Source: Bacteroidota bacterium (GTDB lineage: Bacteria > Bacteroidota > Ignavibacteria > Ignavibacteriales > Ignavibacteriaceae). From it: DNA of 64,000 bases. Where the stretch lies: positions 106,698 to 170,697 of the forward strand of contig JAKAGV010000014.1 of the NCBI GenBank assembly GCA_021815405.1, written 5' to 3'. Every line of letters begins with the position of its first letter. Position 1 is the stretch's first letter. A model generated the notes under the pieces. The model searched no databases, had not been told where the DNA came from, and was given only the letters and a program-made list of their open reading frames with translations. A program made the position numbers and the translations under genes. This document shows positions 1 through 9,102 of this stretch, in pieces.

Positions 1-1863
1 GCAACCGACTTGGGACTCCAGCGAATTTCTTTAAGAGGCATGGAGATGTTTCCTAAAGGAGTTGAATCGGATGTTTTCAGATCGCTGCATTTTATTCCCG
101 GCGTTCAATCGACAGGAGACGTATCCGCACGTTACTATGTTAGGGGAAGTCCGAGCGATGAGAATTTAGTTTTAATAAACGGAATTACAATCTATAATCC
201 ATTCCATGCTTTCGGTATATTCAGCGTTGTAGATCCCGATATGATCAATAGCCTTGAATTCTATAAAGGCGGCATTCCGCCTGAATACGGCGGCAGGCTT
301 TCTTCGGTGCTAAACATAATTACAAAGGACGGGGATAAAAATAAATTCGATGCTATAGCGAGCACCAGCTTTATTACGGGCAAAGCTTTAGTTGAAGGAC
401 CAATTCCGAACGGCTCTTTTATCGCTACGATCAGGAAAAGCTACCCTACGGAAATTTGGAGAAAATTTTTAAACAACCAGAACGCACCGATAGATTTTTA
501 CGATGCATCATTTAAACTTAATTATTCTAATCCGGACGTAATCCGTGGTTCAAAATTTGTGGTTGACGGATTCTTCAGCGGAGACAAGCTTATCAGCAAC
601 GATCCGAGATCTGAAGATATGAAGTGGTCCAATAATGTTTTGGGGATGAGCTGGTTCCAGATAACCGATTCACCTTTGTACTTTGAAATAGATTTATCAA
701 TGAGCAATTTTGAGGGTGATGTTATTCCCAAGTTAAGCGGTGTCGCTCCCAAGATAAATACTGTTAATGACATCTCCTTCAATACAAAATTTACTTATAT
801 ATATGATTCAAAAGACGAGCTTCACTCCGGAATTGAAATTAAAAATATCGAGACAAAGTTATTACTTCAGAATTCTCTAGGTGCAATTTCAAACATCGGC
901 TCAAGCGGAAGCAACATTGATTTTTATGCCTACTATAAATTTTTAAGATTTTCGGATTTCGGCGCGAGCTTTGGTACCAGAGTAGTGTTAACCGGCTTAT
1001 CGCAGTCAGATGCTGCTAATTTTATTTTTGATCCTTATGTGAACATGACATATAATTTATCTCCGCTAATTACTCTTAAAGCCGGATGGGGTATTTATGA
1101 TCAGCAGATTACAACTCTGTCGGATGAAAACGAAGTTATATCTTTATTTGAGCCGTGGATCATTACACCGGGTTATCTTAAACCGGCAACAAATATAATG
1201 TATTCTGCCGGTGCTGATATTTATTTTACTGATTTCCTATCGCTGGATGCACAAACATATTACAAAGCCATGCACAACATTCCTACTTTGAATGACAACA
1301 AAGTACTGGATTCCGATCCGGATCTTCTGCCTGCAACCGGTGAATCTTACGGCGATGAGTTTCAGCTTAAATATCAAAAGGATCCATTGAATATTACTGC
1401 TGCTTATACTTTAAGCTGGGCTTATAAAGATCTTAACGGCTGGGTTTATTATCCGAGGTACGATGTCAGAAATTCTTTTAACATAATGGTGGCTTATAAC
1501 TTTGGCTCCGGCTGGCAGGCAAGTGCCGTTTGGGTTTTCAACTCTGGCTTGCCGTTTACACAGAATATGGGATATTATAACAAATTTTATTTTAATGACT
1601 TTTATTCCACCTTCCCGATTTTTGAAAGTTACCAGCCATATGGAATATTATCCGATAAAGACCTTGCGCGTCTGCCGGATTATCACCGCCTTGATTTAAG
1701 TGTAAGTAAGTATTTTGAGATTTCGCCATTTAAATTTACCGTTGATGCTAGCATAATAAATGTGTATAACAGGAAGAATATTTTCTACTTTGTCCGAAGT
1801 ACTGGAGCCGAGGTTTACATGCTGCCGTTTCTGCCAACTGCAACAATAAGAGTTGAACTATGA
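1..1863 (+). CDS. TonB-dependent outer-membrane receptor, 5'-truncated by the window edge
   Basis: The frame is open from the first base, so the N-terminus (signal peptide, probably a carboxypeptidase-like domain, part of the plug) lies outside the window. The visible start resembles a TonB plug domain: SDVFRSLHFIPGVQ, then VRGSPSDENLVLINGI, then a GGIPPEYGGRLSSVLNI segment. The remaining ~500 residues alternate short aromatic strands typical of a 22-strand barrel and end in an aromatic/hydrophobic strand (TATIRVEL). The stop overlaps the next start by 4 nt (ATGA), indicating translational coupling with a DUF4249-like lipoprotein, a common pairing in Bacteroidota. The substrate cannot be read from sequence; the mannan genes 3 kb downstream suggest, but do not prove, an oligosaccharide. 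Confidence 0.9.
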   Translation, partial: ATDLGLQRISLRGMEMFPKGVESDVFRSLHFIPGVQSTGDVSARYYVRGSPSDENLVLINGITIYNPFHAFGIFSVVDPDMINSLEFYKGGIPPEYGGRLSSVLNIITKDGDKNKFDAIASTSFITGKALVEGPIPNGSFIATIRKSYPTEIWRKFLNNQNAPIDFYDASFKLNYSNPDVIRGSKFVVDGFFSGDKLISNDPRSEDMKWSNNVLGMSWFQITDSPLYFEIDLSMSNFEGDVIPKLSGVAPKINTVNDISFNTKFTYIYDSKDELHSGIEIKNIETKLLLQNSLGAISNIGSSGSNIDFYAYYKFLRFSDFGASFGTRVVLTGLSQSDAANFIFDPYVNMTYNLSPLITLKAGWGIYDQQITTLSDENEVISLFEPWIITPGYLKPATNIMYSAGADIYFTDFLSLDAQTYYKAMHNIPTLNDNKVLDSDPDLLPATGESYGDEFQLKYQKDPLNITAAYTLSWAYKDLNGWVYYPRYDVRNSFNIMVAYNFGSGWQASAVWVFNSGLPFTQNMGYYNKFYFNDFYSTFPIFESYQPYGILSDKDLARLPDYHRLDLSVSKYFEISPFKFTVDASIINVYNRKNIFYFVRSTGAEVYMLPFLPTATIRVEL

Positions 1864-2810
1864 AAAAATTCGGAATGCTTTTCTCCGCAATATTTCTGGC
1901 AATGCTTTGTTATTCTTGCAATAATACTTTTGATCCGAACGCGCCATTCAGAGAAAGATATGCCTTAAACGGAATTATGAGAAGCGATACTACTTTGCAG
2001 ATAGTAACTCTTACACGAAGCTACCAGCCGTCAGATGGGGTTAATCCTTTATCAAATACTCAGGATCCTGCAATCGTTGGTGCGGAAGTAAATCTTTGGT
2101 ACAAAGATACTTTATATCCGATGAGAGATACCGCTTTTGTAAGAACAGATACTTCGCGTTACAAAGATTCCGTTCATTGCTATTATGTTAATAACCTGAT
2201 GCCGGAAGATAATCAATATATTGATATAGAAGCTTTACTTCCTAACGGCAGGCTTCTGAAGTCAAGTACACAGCTTCCCGATGTAGGACCTGAAAATTTT
2301 TTTGATATTAGCAGCGACCTGACAGTTCCGCCGACCGGCAAGGATTTTATTTCTGTAACATGGGCATCGAAGCCGGAAATTATTTATTCTCCGAGAGTCT
2401 ATATTGTATATTACCCAGCGGGTTCGTCAGAGCCGAAACAGTTTCAGGTTCCTTTATTTTATATTAATCAAAATGGAACCCAGATTCCGGTATTTACTAA
2501 TCCGTCAAAGACTAATTTTGTCCGGATAGATATGGCAACAATAGCTCAGTACCTGAATGAAATTCCAAACGGCGGTGATAAGAAAAATTTTTCAATCGGC
2601 GGTTTAACTATTGAAGTGCTTGTTTACGACCAATATCTTTCAACGTATTACTTATCATTGCAGACCGGTTTGGATGCTTTTACCGTTAAACTTGACGGCC
2701 CCGATTTTACTAACATTCAAGGCGGATATGGAATTTTCGGCTCGTACGTAAGAACAGTTTGGGATTTGAAATTCACATATAATTATTTAAAGTCACTGGG
2801 ATTTTATTAA
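1860..2810 (+). CDS. DUF4249-like lipoprotein, partner of the TonB receptor
   Basis: 316 residues. It begins with a lipoprotein signal peptide whose lipobox is around MLCYSC (Cys about residue 20). The mature part is beta-rich with a YALNGIMRSDTTLQIVTLTRSY segment (split here: YALNGIMRSD / TTLQIVTLTRSY) resembling DUF4249-type proteins that sit beside TonB receptors in Bacteroidota. It overlaps the receptor stop by 4 nt and is followed 11 nt later by another lipoprotein, so the three probably form one operon. By analogy it would be a surface or periplasmic lipoprotein assisting the receptor; function is inferred only from context and fold-family resemblance. Confidence 0.72.
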   Translation: MKKFGMLFSAIFLAMLCYSCNNTFDPNAPFRERYALNGIMRSDTTLQIVTLTRSYQPSDGVNPLSNTQDPAIVGAEVNLWYKDTLYPMRDTAFVRTDTSRYKDSVHCYYVNNLMPEDNQYIDIEALLPNGRLLKSSTQLPDVGPENFFDISSDLTVPPTGKDFISVTWASKPEIIYSPRVYIVYYPAGSSEPKQFQVPLFYINQNGTQIPVFTNPSKTNFVRIDMATIAQYLNEIPNGGDKKNFSIGGLTIEVLVYDQYLSTYYLSLQTGLDAFTVKLDGPDFTNIQGGYGIFGSYVRTVWDLKFTYNYLKSLGFY

Positions 2811-2821
2811 GAGGCTGATTA

Positions 2822-4303
2822 GTGAAGATAAGTTTTAACAAGGCAATAAAATATTTTCCGTTATTTTTTCTTACCGGAATTATCTTCTATTCATGCAGCA
2901 GACAGGTATCTGTTACTCCGCCGGATGCGCCGCCGCCAACCGGTTTTATTTATGTCTCAACTAAACCGGAAGGGTTTCAAATTTATTTAAATGGAAAAGA
3001 ACAAAGAAGAGTTACTCCTGATAGTATCAAATGGCTCAACAGCGGTGTTTATCAAATTACTTTGAGGAAGGATCTTTACAGAGATACATCTATTTACATT
3101 AAAGTTGATGAAGGATTTAAGGATTCTGTTTTTGTAGATTATTCTTTAAACTCATCCATGACAGGAAGCATTTATTGTTTCAGTAATCCTCCGAACGCTG
3201 AGATATTTATTAACGACAGCAGCACAGGGAAATTTACACCGGCAACATTAACCAATATTATCCCCGGGAACTATGAAGTAAGATTCCATATACCGGACTA
3301 TAGAGACGACAGCGTTTATGTTACCGTATACAGCGGCAGCGGCAGCTTTACAAACACTGTAATGATGACCTTATTGGATACTTTGTTATGGAATCAATAT
3401 ACTACCGGCAATTCGCAAATCGGCTCGAACAATTTAACTGCTATCGGCATTGACCAAAATGATGTTATATGGGTTGGAACTGCCGGCGAAGGCGTGTTTA
3501 GTTTTAACGGCAGTACCTGGGGCGGCAATCAAGTTTATGCTATTCTTCCGGATAAAAATATAAACTGCATAACCGTAGACAAAAATAATACGATGTTCTT
3601 TGGAACTAACCGCGGATTTGTAACCTACGACGGCTCGCAAGAGCATATGTATGGATTTAAAACTTCCGGGCTGCCCAATTTTACAATTAAATCTATCTGC
3701 TTTGATCATTCGGGCAATTGGTATATTGGGACACAAGGAGGTGCTGCTAAATCTTATTTATTTAATGGTGAAAGGAACTGGATAACTTACGGCGATTCAA
3801 TGGTGCCGGATAATAATATTAATTGTTTGCTATGCGATAATTCCGATAACCTTTGGGTTGGAATGAACAGCAAAGGTTTATCGATAATTAATAAATCTAT
3901 AACGGATTGGCAGCTGGTTAATAATTACAATAGTCATATTACAAATGATAATATTAGAGCTTTAGCAATATCACCGTCCGGTACAATTTGGGTAGGCTTT
4001 GGTTCAAATACTATTTACGGCGGCGGGCTTTCATATTATGACGGCACTTCATGGCATAATGTCGGTTTTATTCCCTCTACAAGTCAGACCAATGCAATCT
4101 TAATTGATAAGAACGATAACAAATGGGTAGCAACAGATCAGGGGCTGGTGGAAATTTCTGCTTCAAACAAAGTTACAATTTTTAATCAAGCCAATACAAA
4201 CTTACCCATTAATGATGTAACCGGAGTAGCGGGAGATTCCAAAGGCAACATCTGGATATCTACTTACGGCGGAGGATTGGTGGAGTATAAGGGGAACCAT
4301 TAA
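2822..4303 (+). CDS. Lipoprotein with PEGA domains and a two-component-regulator-like propeller
   Basis: 493 residues from a GTG start preceded by AGAGGCTGATTA. The signal peptide ends at a lipobox FYSC (Cys about residue 25), followed by a proline-rich linker (PPDAPPPTG). Residues ~42-180 hold two PEGA-like repeats (GFIYVSTKPEGFQIYLNGKE; GSIYCFSNPPNAEIFINDSS). Residues ~190-490 hold repeated blades with the W[VI]G[TM]...G[GE]G[VL] pattern (WVGTAGEGVF, WYIGTQGGAA, WVGMNSKGL, WISTYGGGL), as in Reg_prop propellers. It lacks kinase or DNA-binding domains, so it is a free-standing envelope sensor or binding protein. It is the third gene of the TonB operon; ligand unknown. Confidence 0.8.
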   Translation: MKISFNKAIKYFPLFFLTGIIFYSCSRQVSVTPPDAPPPTGFIYVSTKPEGFQIYLNGKEQRRVTPDSIKWLNSGVYQITLRKDLYRDTSIYIKVDEGFKDSVFVDYSLNSSMTGSIYCFSNPPNAEIFINDSSTGKFTPATLTNIIPGNYEVRFHIPDYRDDSVYVTVYSGSGSFTNTVMMTLLDTLLWNQYTTGNSQIGSNNLTAIGIDQNDVIWVGTAGEGVFSFNGSTWGGNQVYAILPDKNINCITVDKNNTMFFGTNRGFVTYDGSQEHMYGFKTSGLPNFTIKSICFDHSGNWYIGTQGGAAKSYLFNGERNWITYGDSMVPDNNINCLLCDNSDNLWVGMNSKGLSIINKSITDWQLVNNYNSHITNDNIRALAISPSGTIWVGFGSNTIYGGGLSYYDGTSWHNVGFIPSTSQTNAILIDKNDNKWVATDQGLVEISASNKVTIFNQANTNLPINDVTGVAGDSKGNIWISTYGGGLVEYKGNH

Positions 4304-4458
4304 AGTTTTTTGAAGAAGAATTTATTAATACACCGCTTCTGATCATCATCACTTAAATCAATTGTGATTTAGAGAAAACCAATTTGATTAGACAATCTCT
4401 TTGTTATAAGTTTGAAATAATTTAATGCTATTTTCAAACTAAAATTTTGAGGTGAAAT

Positions 4459-4929
4459 GTGAAAACGAATATTGGAATAACCGATAGCAATCTTCAAAAA
4501 GCTGCAAACTTGTTAAATAATTTATTAGCTGATGAGTATGTGCTTTATACAAAAACACGAAACTACCACTGGAATGTTACAGGTCCAAATTTCCAGGAGC
4601 TGCATAAATTTTTTGAAAGCCAGTACGAAAAACTGGACGAGATAATTGATGATGTTGCCGAAAGGGTAAGGTCTCTCGGGCATTGGTCGCTGGGTAATTT
4701 GAAAGACATGCTTAAGCTTGCAAGGTTGAATGAAGACATTCAAGCTTCTTCAGCCGCTTCTATGCTGAAGAATTTGCTTGACGATCATGAAACAGTAATC
4801 AGAATTTTAAGAGAAGATGTTAACACTGTAATTAATAAATATTCAGACTTAGGCACCGCCGATTTCTTAACAGGTCTGATGGAGGATCATGAAAAAATGG
4901 CTTGGATGCTGAGAGCCTATCTTTCTTAA
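4459..4929 (+). CDS. dps: Dps family ferritin-like DNA-protection protein
   Basis: 156 residues from a GTG start with the ribosome-binding stretch GAGGTG just upstream. It is a four-helix bundle. TRNYHWNVTGPNFQELHKFF and the following YEKLDEIIDDVAERVRSLG carry the conserved His, Asp and Glu ligands of the Dps ferroxidase centre at the subunit interface. Length fits the family (150-180). Dps dodecamers oxidise and store iron with peroxide and protect DNA. The N-terminus is short and not strongly basic, so DNA binding is uncertain. A perfect 17-bp hairpin follows 12 nt after the stop, so it is probably monocistronic. Confidence 0.93.
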   Translation: MKTNIGITDSNLQKAANLLNNLLADEYVLYTKTRNYHWNVTGPNFQELHKFFESQYEKLDEIIDDVAERVRSLGHWSLGNLKDMLKLARLNEDIQASSAASMLKNLLDDHETVIRILREDVNTVINKYSDLGTADFLTGLMEDHEKMAWMLRAYLS

Positions 4930-4941
4930 CAGATAGTAAAA

Positions 4942-4979
4942 ATTGAGAATTGAATATTATTGAATATTCAATTCTCAAT
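4942..4979 (+). terminator. Perfect 17-bp inverted repeat after dps
   Basis: Arms ATTGAGAATTGAATATT and its exact reverse complement are separated by ATTG. It lies 12 nt after the dps stop. No clean T-run follows, so termination is plausible rather than certain; part of the right arm is repeated again just downstream (CAATATTCAAT). Confidence 0.6.
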
Positions 4980-5290
4980 AATCAATATTCAATGCCTTTT
5001 AATTCTAACTTCATTTCTTATCAAAATTATAAAAAATTATAACGGTGATAAAACTCAATTAAATATTTTCGGATAAAACGGGAACAAAACTTAGGATGAA
5101 GAAATTATAAATTGAAAATTTAAGACGGGGATTTTCAGTTTACGCCTGCTGTTCATGTAAAAATTCGTCAGTTCCAAATGATGAAATTAAGTTTTTGAAT
5201 TCACTATACTCTTCATTAGATTCTCTACTGAGAAATAATTAGTGGTGTGGTTTTTGTTGAAATAGCTCTAAATATTTTGATGGAGTTGAA
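4980..5290. other. Intergenic region upstream of the mannan cluster
   Basis: AT-rich, no open frame worth calling and no tRNA. It must contain the promoter of the GH5 gene at 5291, but I could not single out a convincing -35/-10 pair. The start codon is preceded by TTGATGGAGTTGAA, giving a GGAG ribosome-binding site. Confidence 0.4.
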
Positions 5291-7522
5291 ATGAAGATAT
5301 TTTACCGCAGTTTTTCTAAAGTAATCTTGACTTTTATTATTTCCTTTCTTGTAATATCCGGATTACATGAAGCTTTGTACGGGCAGTCAAGAATAAAATA
5401 CCGCGGTAAAGAAATTTTCTTAAGCGGAATAAATGCGGCATGGGTAAGCTTTGCCGCTGATCTTGGTCCAGGTGCGCCGGATCTAAACCAATTTAGAATT
5501 GAATTTCAAACCGTCAGGGACAGCGGCGGTAATGCAATGCGGCTGTGGCTTTTTACAAACGGTGCAAATGCACCAGCATATAATTCAAACGGATTTGTTA
5601 CCAATCCCGGCGCGGTAGCAATTCAAAACTTGAAACAGATTCTTTCACTCGCTCATCATTATAACATCGGCTTAGTACTATGTCTGTGGTCTTTCGATAT
5701 GTTGAGGAGACCGGAGCTTGATACTGCGAGACTAAATGCTAATCTAAAAATGTTGACCGATACTTCTTATACATGGTCGTTTATCAGGAACGCACTTATC
5801 CCAATAGTGGATTCGGTAAAAGGAGATTCGGCAATTCTTGCGTGGGAAGTTTGCAATGAACCGAACGGCATGACAACAGGAATGAATTATTATCCGGTTG
5901 ATCCTACGGTTTCCCAAACAGATGTACAGAGGTTTACAAATTTAATTGCAGGTGCAATTCATCGGACTGATCCGAATGCTCTTGTAACAACTGGACCTGG
6001 TAGTTTCCAGACTTTAACTGATGTAAACCCGATTGCAAAAATCTCAGCCAGCCAACTTTCATTATCTCAGCTCCGGAATATAACCGGCGGATTCAATGCT
6101 TCTCATAGAACAAGCTTAACAGTTCAGCAAATGAAAAATTATATTGAAAAGATTTCGGTTATTCCCGACAGTAATTATTACAGAGATGACCGCTTAATAA
6201 GAGCCGGCGGAGATTCATCAGGCATCCTGGATTTCTATACGGTCCATTATTACTATTACGGATCAACTGCACTTTCTCCGTTTTCTCATCCTTTTCAATA
6301 TTGGAATTTGACAAAGCCGACTGCGGTTGCAGAATTTTATATGCAGCCGACAGACGGAATGCCGGATTATAATCTTTATCCCGCTCTTTATAATTATGGT
6401 TATGCCGGTGCATTAGCTTGGTCTTGGACCGATTTTCCTAAAACGCCGAACAACCCTCTTAATGCCGCTAACGATACTTGGGCATCGCTTAGATACATGA
6501 AAAATTATTTCGGGCAGGATATTGATCCATACCAAATAGATTATCCGGCAGTTTCTATTATCAGCCCGAAAGACAGCGCTTGGTTTAATGACAGCACTTC
6601 AATTATAATTACCGTTATGGTAAAGGATACAGGCTCTTCAATAGCTTATGTAAAATTCTTTTCCTCAGACAGCCTGCTTGCGGAAGTTATAGTTCCGGAT
6701 TCAATTTCATCGGGTACTTCTTTTTATTCTTTTAATTGGAAGAATATCCAAAATGGAATTTACAATTTAACAGCCTTAACTGAGAACAGTTTAGGTCAGC
6801 AGGAAATATCTTCTGCAGTAAGAGTTAATTTCGGTACGGTTACAATGACAAAACTCGAAGCAGAGAAAGCAGCAATTAGCGGTTCCGGGATAACTGTTAA
6901 ATCCGATCCTGCAGCAAGCGGCGGTGCTTTTCTCGATGCAGCTACAAATGATTCCAATGCAACCGTCACCTGGCAATTTGTAAATGGATCTTCTGCAGGA
7001 AATTATCCAATATCTATTGGCTACAAACTTTTTTATCAATCACCAAAGACTCAGTACATAAACGTTAACGGCAAGCGGGCAGATACAGTTACTTTTTCCG
7101 GCTCTACTTCTGCATGGTTGGAACAAACTATAAATGTAAATCTTATTCAAGGTACTAATAAAGTTCAAATGCAGATGTACTGGGGATGGATGTATCTTGA
7201 TTATCTTGCGGTGCCAACAAGTATTTTAACTTCAGTTGAAGATAATAAGGAAATTCCAAATACGTTTTCTCTTTCGCAGAATTATCCTAATCCGTTTAAT
7301 CCGTCGACGGTTATCAATTATCAGCTTTCGGCAGCCAGCTATGTCACTTTAAAAGTTTATGACATATTGGGAAGAGAAGTTTCAACTTTGGTGAATGAAG
7401 AAAAACCTGCCGGTAAATATAAGATTGAGTTAAACGCATCTCATCTTGCAAGCGGAATTTATTTCTATACCTTACGCGCAGGCAGTTTTGAAATGACAAA
7501 GAAGATGATTCTTCTCAAATGA
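5291..7522 (+). CDS. Secreted GH5-like endo-beta-mannanase/glucanase with CBM-like domain and type IX sorting domain
   Basis: 743 residues. A signal peptide (~1-32) is followed by a TIM-barrel glycoside hydrolase (~35-420) of GH5/clan A type. The putative acid/base is Glu190 in WEVCNEPNG and the nucleophile Glu348 in PTAVAEFYMQ. Residues ~425-520 look like an Ig-like linker (VSIISPKDSAWFNDST). Residues ~525-645 resemble a CBM6/35-type domain (KLEAEKAAISGSG ... WMYLDYLAV). The last ~85 residues are a type IX secretion sorting domain (QNYPNPFNPSTVINYQLS, LKVYDILGREVSTLV), as in Ignavibacteria. It should be exported by T9SS and act on polysaccharide outside the cell. Neighbouring GH5, GH2 and GH130 genes make beta-mannan the likely substrate. 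Confidence 0.85.
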   Translation: MKIFYRSFSKVILTFIISFLVISGLHEALYGQSRIKYRGKEIFLSGINAAWVSFAADLGPGAPDLNQFRIEFQTVRDSGGNAMRLWLFTNGANAPAYNSNGFVTNPGAVAIQNLKQILSLAHHYNIGLVLCLWSFDMLRRPELDTARLNANLKMLTDTSYTWSFIRNALIPIVDSVKGDSAILAWEVCNEPNGMTTGMNYYPVDPTVSQTDVQRFTNLIAGAIHRTDPNALVTTGPGSFQTLTDVNPIAKISASQLSLSQLRNITGGFNASHRTSLTVQQMKNYIEKISVIPDSNYYRDDRLIRAGGDSSGILDFYTVHYYYYGSTALSPFSHPFQYWNLTKPTAVAEFYMQPTDGMPDYNLYPALYNYGYAGALAWSWTDFPKTPNNPLNAANDTWASLRYMKNYFGQDIDPYQIDYPAVSIISPKDSAWFNDSTSIIITVMVKDTGSSIAYVKFFSSDSLLAEVIVPDSISSGTSFYSFNWKNIQNGIYNLTALTENSLGQQEISSAVRVNFGTVTMTKLEAEKAAISGSGITVKSDPAASGGAFLDAATNDSNATVTWQFVNGSSAGNYPISIGYKLFYQSPKTQYINVNGKRADTVTFSGSTSAWLEQTINVNLIQGTNKVQMQMYWGWMYLDYLAVPTSILTSVEDNKEIPNTFSLSQNYPNPFNPSTVINYQLSAASYVTLKVYDILGREVSTLVNEEKPAGKYKIELNASHLASGIYFYTLRAGSFEMTKKMILLK

Positions 7523-7536
7523 GTTTAAAACTATTG

Positions 7537-7556
7537 CCGTTCGATTTATCGAACGG
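7537..7556 (+). terminator. Hairpin after the GH5 gene
   Basis: CCGTTCGA-TTTA-TCGAACGG, an 8-bp perfect stem 15 nt after the stop codon at 7522. No T-tract follows, so it may be a partial terminator or an RNA-stability hairpin between the first two mannan genes. Confidence 0.45.
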
Positions 7557-7705
7557 AATTAGAGGTATTAAAAATTAATAGACTATAGCCGCAAGAAATT
7601 TGTTCATATAATATTGAGTAAAAGTCTAACAAGTGTATGGAATTCTAAACTGAAATTAAGCTTCGGAACAACTAATTTTTTTTTGACTTAAATAATGAGA
7701 AAACA

Positions 7706-9058
7706 ATGCGGAAGATTTTTGCAGTACTTTTAATTATCCTAATTTCATTTTTCTTCTATGCTTGTTCTGCCTCCTTTCCGGGAGGCAGGGCTAATTTTGT
7801 CAAAGTGAATGGAACTCATTTCGAACTTAACGGCAAGCCATATTATTATACCGGGACAAACTTATGGTACGGCTGCTATCTTGGTTCGTTGGGAAAGACC
7901 GGAGATAGAAAAAGATTAAAAAGAGAATTAGATAAATTAAAATCTATCGGAGTAACTAACTTAAGAATACTTGGCGCTTCGGAAGAGTCTTACATAAAAA
8001 ATTCTCTGAAGCCGGATATTCAAATTAAGCCGGGAGTTTATAATGAAGATCTTCTTGACGGATTGGATTATCTTCTTTTCGAGATGAAGAAGCGAGGAAT
8101 GCATGCAGTCATCTTCTTGAATAATTATTGGGAATGGACAGGTGGCATGGCTCAATATGTAGATTGGGCAAACGGCGGCGGCGGCGTTGATCCAGGATCC
8201 GGTAATTACGGAAAGTTTATGGATTACTCCGCATCATTTTATGGTAACGAAAAAGCCGATGAAATTTTCCTGCACTTTGTTTATCAGCTAATAACAAGAA
8301 AGAATAATTACACCGGTGATTATTATTATGAGGATCCAACCATAATGTCTTGGCAGCTTGCCAATGAACCGCGCCCTGGAAGAAATAGATACTGGCTGCC
8401 GGAATATTATACATGGATAAAAACCACTGCAAATTTTATTCATGAAATAGACCCAAATCATTTGGTTACAACCGGAAGCGAGGGACTTGCCGGTACACTT
8501 GAAGACTCTACAATATATCTAACATCTCATGAAATGAAAGGCATCAATTATATGACAATGCATCTCTGGCCCAAAAACTGGGGCTGGTTTGATGCAAAAA
8601 ATATTGCGGAGACTTATCCCAGAACCGTGAAGAATGCTGAAAATTATATTGATGAACATATTCGTTTTGCAAGAGAGATTGGAAAGCCCCTAGTAATGGA
8701 AGAGTTTGGTTTACCAAGAGACAGTGAAAAATGTACAGTTGGAACTCCCACTACTGCAAGAGATAAGTACTTTAAAAAAATATTAGGAATAATTTATGAC
8801 AGCGCTGCTGCCGGTGCGCCAATTGCCGGAACAAACTTTTGGGGTTGGGGCGGTGAAGGCAGAAGTATTCATCCGGATAATAAATGGCAGCCTGGGGATC
8901 CATTTACAGGAGACCCGCCGCAAGAACCGCAAGGATTGAACTCGGTATTTAATGTTGATACTTCTACTACAGAAATTATTAAGAACAGTGCACAGATGAT
9001 GAATGAACTTGATGAAAAACTATTAAAGCTTTATTCAAAAAAAATTACTTCGAAATAA
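7706..9058 (+). CDS. Lipoprotein endo-beta-1,4-mannanase, GH5_7-like
   Basis: 450 residues with a lipoprotein signal (FFYACSASF, Cys at residue 20). The catalytic domain opens with FELNGKPYYYTGTNLWYGCY, typical of subfamily GH5_7 mannanases. The acid/base is Glu221 in WQLANEPRPG and the nucleophile is probably Glu333 in LVMEEFGLPRD. Other GH5_7-like segments are LRILGASEES and GTNFWGWGGEG. The enzyme would cleave mannan or mannooligosaccharides at the cell surface or in the periplasm. It sits between the secreted GH5 and the GH2 mannosidase, fitting stepwise breakdown. Confidence 0.9.
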   Translation: MRKIFAVLLIILISFFFYACSASFPGGRANFVKVNGTHFELNGKPYYYTGTNLWYGCYLGSLGKTGDRKRLKRELDKLKSIGVTNLRILGASEESYIKNSLKPDIQIKPGVYNEDLLDGLDYLLFEMKKRGMHAVIFLNNYWEWTGGMAQYVDWANGGGGVDPGSGNYGKFMDYSASFYGNEKADEIFLHFVYQLITRKNNYTGDYYYEDPTIMSWQLANEPRPGRNRYWLPEYYTWIKTTANFIHEIDPNHLVTTGSEGLAGTLEDSTIYLTSHEMKGINYMTMHLWPKNWGWFDAKNIAETYPRTVKNAENYIDEHIRFAREIGKPLVMEEFGLPRDSEKCTVGTPTTARDKYFKKILGIIYDSAAAGAPIAGTNFWGWGGEGRSIHPDNKWQPGDPFTGDPPQEPQGLNSVFNVDTSTTEIIKNSAQMMNELDEKLLKLYSKKITSK

Positions 9059-9102
9059 ATATGATATTATTAAATTTGAGTACCGAAGTCTGAGGTATAT
9101 AG